A stretch of DNA of 9,040 bases from Desulfobacterales bacterium. GTDB taxonomy: Bacteria > Desulfobacterota > Desulfobacteria > Desulfobacterales > JAFDCJ01. The stretch covers positions 1-9,040 of the forward strand of contig JAOZSC010000058.1 in assembly GCA_029939875.1 (NCBI GenBank). Reading direction: 5' to 3'. The position numbers and the translations under genes were made by a program. Below the pieces are notes generated by a model. The model did not search any database. It was not told the origin of the DNA and saw only the letters and a program-made list of their open reading frames with translations. Below, piece after piece: positions 6,791 to 9,040 of the stretch; within the stretch, counting starts at the first letter, position 1; each line of letters starts with the position of its first letter.

Positions 6791-6810
6791 TGGCAAAAAG
6801 GAGTTTATCA

Positions 6811-7317
6811 ATGACGATATTTGGCAAAAAAAAGACCCCCCAGGCCCCGAGCACTGCACCGGTCAAAGCACCCGCTCCTCGAAAAACCACGACATATTTC
6901 GGGAAAAACATGACCATTACCGGAAATGTCACCGGTGAGGGCGATTTTATCATCCTGGGCGGTTTCGAGGGAGATTTTGACTTAAAGGGTCAGCTGCAAA
7001 TTTCCCAGGGCGCCAATATCAAGGGAGACATCAAGGCGGACGAAATATCGGTCAACGGCCGCATTGAAGGCACCATCACTGCCAGAAACAAGATCCACCT
7101 GGACAGCACCGCCCGGATCAAAGGGCACATCCACACCCCGAAAATCTCAATCCTGGATGGTGCGGTGTTTGACGGGGATATCCAGATGAGCGGCAGCCGA
7201 CCAGCGGTAGCTAAGGTGGCAACTTCAGCTTCAACTTCCCCGTCGCTGAAGGATAAAAATGCAGCTTCGCCAGCCGCAGCATCAACGCCTGCGTTTACCA
7301 CTGCCGATAAGAAATAA
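6811..7317 (+). CDS. Bactofilin (polymer-forming cytoskeletal protein), first copy
   Basis: The product is 168 residues. An unstructured basic/proline N-terminus (1-28) is followed by the bactofilin domain (about 29-127), a right-handed beta-helix made of repeating short strands: TYFGKNMTITGNVTGEGDFI, then ADEISVNGRIEGTI, KIHLDSTARIKGHI and ISILDGAVFDGDI. The glycine/hydrophobic periodicity is clear. The C-terminal 40 residues are Ala/Ser/Thr/Pro-rich and probably disordered. Bactofilins self-assemble without nucleotide into filaments beneath the membrane and scaffold cell-wall enzymes, polarity factors or motility machinery. The start is set by AAGGAG 7 bases upstream. It is followed 12 bp later by a second bactofilin. 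Proximity to a pilus gene hints at, but does not show, a pilus-related role. Confidence 0.94.
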   Translation: MTIFGKKKTPQAPSTAPVKAPAPRKTTTYFGKNMTITGNVTGEGDFIILGGFEGDFDLKGQLQISQGANIKGDIKADEISVNGRIEGTITARNKIHLDSTARIKGHIHTPKISILDGAVFDGDIQMSGSRPAVAKVATSASTSPSLKDKNAASPAAASTPAFTTADKK

Positions 7318-7329
7318 GGAGGAATATAA

Positions 7330-7710
7330 ATGGAAAAAAGAAAGCCTGCCGATTCAACATCGTTGCTGAGCAAGAACGTCAAGATAGAAGGTGAGATTCG
7401 CGGCGAGGAAAACTTTCACGTTGAAGGCCGCTTTAAAGGCGCTATCAAGCTAAACGGCGATGTGTTCGTGGGCAGCAGCGGCGTGGTGGTAGCCGACGTC
7501 GAGGCCAACAATGTGGTCATCCAGGGACAGGTCCGGGGCAATGTCCTGGCCCGCAAGCAGCTGGAGATCCAGCCCACGGGACAGATGTTTGGAGACTGTA
7601 CCGCGCAGTCCATCGATATCAGGGAAGGGGCATTGTTTGAAGGCCGCTCGAAAATGCTCAAATCTTCTGCTGCTGAGCCTGCCCCCTCGACCAGTGTGAA
7701 CCAAAAATAA
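7330..7710 (+). CDS. Bactofilin, second copy
   Basis: The product is 126 residues. A short polar start (1-13) is followed by a bactofilin beta-helix domain (about 14-108: LLSKNVKIEGEIRGEENFHV, VVIQGQVRGNVLA, SIDIREGALFEG) and a 15-residue tail. It is clearly related to the upstream copy but diverged, not a recent tandem duplicate, and lacks the long Ala/Ser tail. GGAGG sits about 7 bases before the ATG, in the 12-bp gap after the first gene, so the two are one operon and could co-polymerise. As sequenced, the last 53 bases overlap the converging pilY1-like frame; if that frame's extra G is removed, the overlap disappears. Confidence 0.93.
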   Translation: MEKRKPADSTSLLSKNVKIEGEIRGEENFHVEGRFKGAIKLNGDVFVGSSGVVVADVEANNVVIQGQVRGNVLARKQLEIQPTGQMFGDCTAQSIDIREGALFEGRSKMLKSSAAEPAPSTSVNQK

Positions 7711-9040
7711 AATCCCCAGTGAGCTCAATCGTTAGGGCCGATACACGCGCCAGTAGGTGATCCAATTTGGCTGCTTTTGCCCCCAGGGTTTTGATTTCTC
7801 CGTTGGAAGAGCTCATGTATAATATTTCTCGGCCATTGCCCATGATGATGATGGCCGGTGACTGCACGTGCCCGCTAAATTGCATGCCCGTCGGCACCAT
7901 CAATTTTGAAACCCCACTTTTTACGATAGGCACCATATCTTCTTCATTAATCGCGGAGTCGCCATTAATATCTAAATTGAGGTCTAGCAATTCCCCCCCG
8001 TTGCAAGCGTTCATCGCCATCAGCCAGGAATTGCCGTCCGTGCCGCATAAACTGTCATTCGGCACATAGGTGTTCACCCGTAATTTTCCGTCCCGGATCA
8101 CCACATCACTGATCACGCGCTCCCCAGGGGACAGATCAAGATACCAGCCGACATTTGCATCCGGGTCCGGATTGTCTCCGACCCCGTTTGGATCCTGTGC
8201 CGTGGTGTGCCAGTACGGGGCGGTATTAGTTTCGGTGTCTGCCTTGGCGATTGCCCTGAATTTTACACCGTTGACTGTCGTCTCATCAATCGTCTGATGG
8301 AAAAGAGACGTCGTGTCTGGAAGATTGCTGTCGGTCAGCTCGATACTGTTGAAATCTCCCACATACTCGCCATCATCGGCATCATCACCGTAATCCCAGA
8401 TCCCGTATATGGCTTGCGGGCTGGTATCGCTCAGATCATTTTGCCCCAAGTATTTTCCGGTGCCGAAAAACACCATGTAGCCCTTTTTAAAGCACTGATA
8501 CATCACATCCGGCTTGATGGTGATGGGTTGATTGGGCGTGGCAAACAGCGGCTTGGGCGCGCCGCCCTCATCGTAGGCCAGATCCCAGTTGTGATAGTCG
8601 CTGTCGGTTAAATCGAATTTCCATAAATTGCCCTTCAGATCACCGGCATACACATAATCCACTTTGCGGTCGTAATTCACGTCAATGACGATCGGCGTTG
8701 ACAGTCCGTTGCAGGAACCCGCCTGGGTTTCTAGTTTTTTAAGGAGCTCACCGGTGACCGAATCGAGGATCAACAACACCGCATGTCCATTGAGGCTGTT
8801 GTAGCCATTGCCAAAAATCGCAATCCAGGGCGCGGCATCAACATCATTGGATTGCGCAATTGCCGCCTTGCTGAAGGAGTAGCCCATGTCCGCGACTTCG
8901 ACAGCCGGGGTATTCAGATTCGGATATTCCCACAGAACCAGATTGGCAACAGCATTTTCGTTCAGTGGCACACTGCCTTCCAGGGGTTTGACGTTCGATA
9001 CATCCAGGGCATAGTAGCCTTTTGCGCCTTTTCCCAGACT
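7658..9040 (-). CDS. PilY1-like type IV pilus tip protein, C-terminal part; frameshifted near its end
   Basis: The gene enters from the right edge: the frame is open through 9040, giving 460 residues beginning SLGKGAKGYYALDVSN, a typical PilY1/PilC beta-propeller phrase. A calcium-loop signature DVNYDRKVD followed by YVYAGDLKGNLWKFDL (about 120-144) is the hallmark of the PilY1 C-terminal propeller (Neisseria PilC domain). Later blocks are FFGTGKYLG and a dockerin- or EF-hand-like LDINGDSAINEED (about 356-368). PilY1 proteins are exported, sit at the pilus tip and control pilus extension, adhesion or surface sensing. After TLG at about residue 420 the frame becomes unnatural. Deleting one G from the run at 7780-7784 gives QKQPNWITYWRVYRP and a stop at 7732-7734, a typical YWR-type PilY1 ending. 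So the true gene probably ends at 7732 and the sequence carries a one-base insertion. Confidence 0.9.
   Translation of the reverse strand, partial: SLGKGAKGYYALDVSNVKPLEGSVPLNENAVANLVLWEYPNLNTPAVEVADMGYSFSKAAIAQSNDVDAAPWIAIFGNGYNSLNGHAVLLILDSVTGELLKKLETQAGSCNGLSTPIVIDVNYDRKVDYVYAGDLKGNLWKFDLTDSDYHNWDLAYDEGGAPKPLFATPNQPITIKPDVMYQCFKKGYMVFFGTGKYLGQNDLSDTSPQAIYGIWDYGDDADDGEYVGDFNSIELTDSNLPDTTSLFHQTIDETTVNGVKFRAIAKADTETNTAPYWHTTAQDPNGVGDNPDPDANVGWYLDLSPGERVISDVVIRDGKLRVNTYVPNDSLCGTDGNSWLMAMNACNGGELLDLNLDINGDSAINEEDMVPIVKSGVSKLMVPTGMQFSGHVQSPAIIIMGNGREILYMSSSNGEIKTLGAKAAKLDHLLARVSALTIELTGDFIFGSHWSRGQAQQQKI
7780..7784 (-). other. Probable +1 frameshift site in the pilY1-like gene
   Basis: A run of five Gs on the minus strand (five Cs on +), followed by CAAAA. 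With four Gs the frame reads TLGQKQPNWITYWRVYRP and stops at 7732-7734. With five it runs on for 40 unrelated residues to 7658, into bactofilin 2. Sequencing or assembly error, phase variation or a recent mutation are all possible. Confidence 0.75.

Larger units (their letters stand above)
6512..6810. other. Divergent intergenic region between the hydrolase operon and bactofilins
   Basis: About 300 bp without a gene. It must contain the promoters of both the minus-strand small gene/hydrolase pair and the + strand bactofilin pair. The centre holds a palindromic repeat element (6635-6716). The right third (about 6725-6790) is strongly AT-rich. No RNA gene or riboswitch could be identified. Confidence 0.5.

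Noticed and set aside
7450..7728. A 92-residue minus-strand frame opposite bactofilin 2
   Set aside because: It lies opposite a secure bactofilin domain and shows no family signature.
7767..8611. Three + strand frames opposite the PilY1-like gene
   Set aside because: The minus strand carries clear PilY1 propeller and calcium-loop motifs; these are shadows.

Overview
The window looks like ordinary chromosome from a Gram-negative anaerobe, most plausibly a Desulfobacterota (deltaproteobacterial) sulfate-reducer-type genome. This rests on the gene mix (rubrerythrin-type ferritin-like protein, GAF-SpoIIE phosphatase, paired bactofilins, PilY1-type pilus protein), good Shine-Dalgarno sites and moderately high GC. 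It also rests on small dispersed palindromes of a kind I associate with that group. The assignment is inference; no rRNA or tRNA is present to anchor it.

Left part (1-1750). A 5' leader with a weak candidate promoter precedes a + strand crotonase-fold gene (239-1015). It resembles the ECHDC3 branch and lacks both glutamates that catalyse hydration in classical enoyl-CoA hydratases. Next come two small overlapping minus-strand genes, DUF4160 (1325-1561) and DUF2442 (1066-1344), which look like a two-gene module of the toxin-antitoxin size class. This module is bracketed by inverted copies of one short repeat (1016-1035 and 1719-1765). The right-hand copies are a three-unit 15-bp tandem array that supplies the last codons and the stop of the next gene.

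Middle (1750-6520). Six minus-strand genes in total lead leftwards from 6511, four of them here after a small starter gene: an unrecognised 86-aa protein, a YheT-like alpha/beta hydrolase 2 bp after it, a ferritin-like di-iron protein, a GltS-type sodium/glutamate symporter and a GAF-SpoIIE (PP2C-type) phosphatase; DUF4160/DUF2442 follow on the same strand. The first two are clearly coupled. The others are separated by 48-103 bp and may or may not be co-transcribed. A small inverted-repeat element lies between the ferritin-like and symporter genes. A related one lies in the 300-bp gap at 6512-6810, and a matching palindrome lies inside the symporter gene.

Right part (6811-9040). Two bactofilin genes, 12 bp apart on the + strand, probably encode cytoskeletal scaffold proteins made together. 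They converge on the 3' end of a PilY1-type pilus-tip protein gene that continues past the right edge. The pilY1-like frame carries one apparently extra G (plus-strand C run 7780-7784). Without it, the protein would end in a typical PilY1-like tail (...ITYWRVYRP) with a stop at 7732-7734, 21 bp clear of the bactofilin gene. As sequenced, the frame runs on into an unnatural tail that overlaps bactofilin 2.

I do not see a clear new multi-gene defence or biosynthetic system. The points most worth checking are the pilY1 frameshift, the repeat-bounded DUF4160/DUF2442 module, the small palindromic element family and the catalytically altered crotonase.
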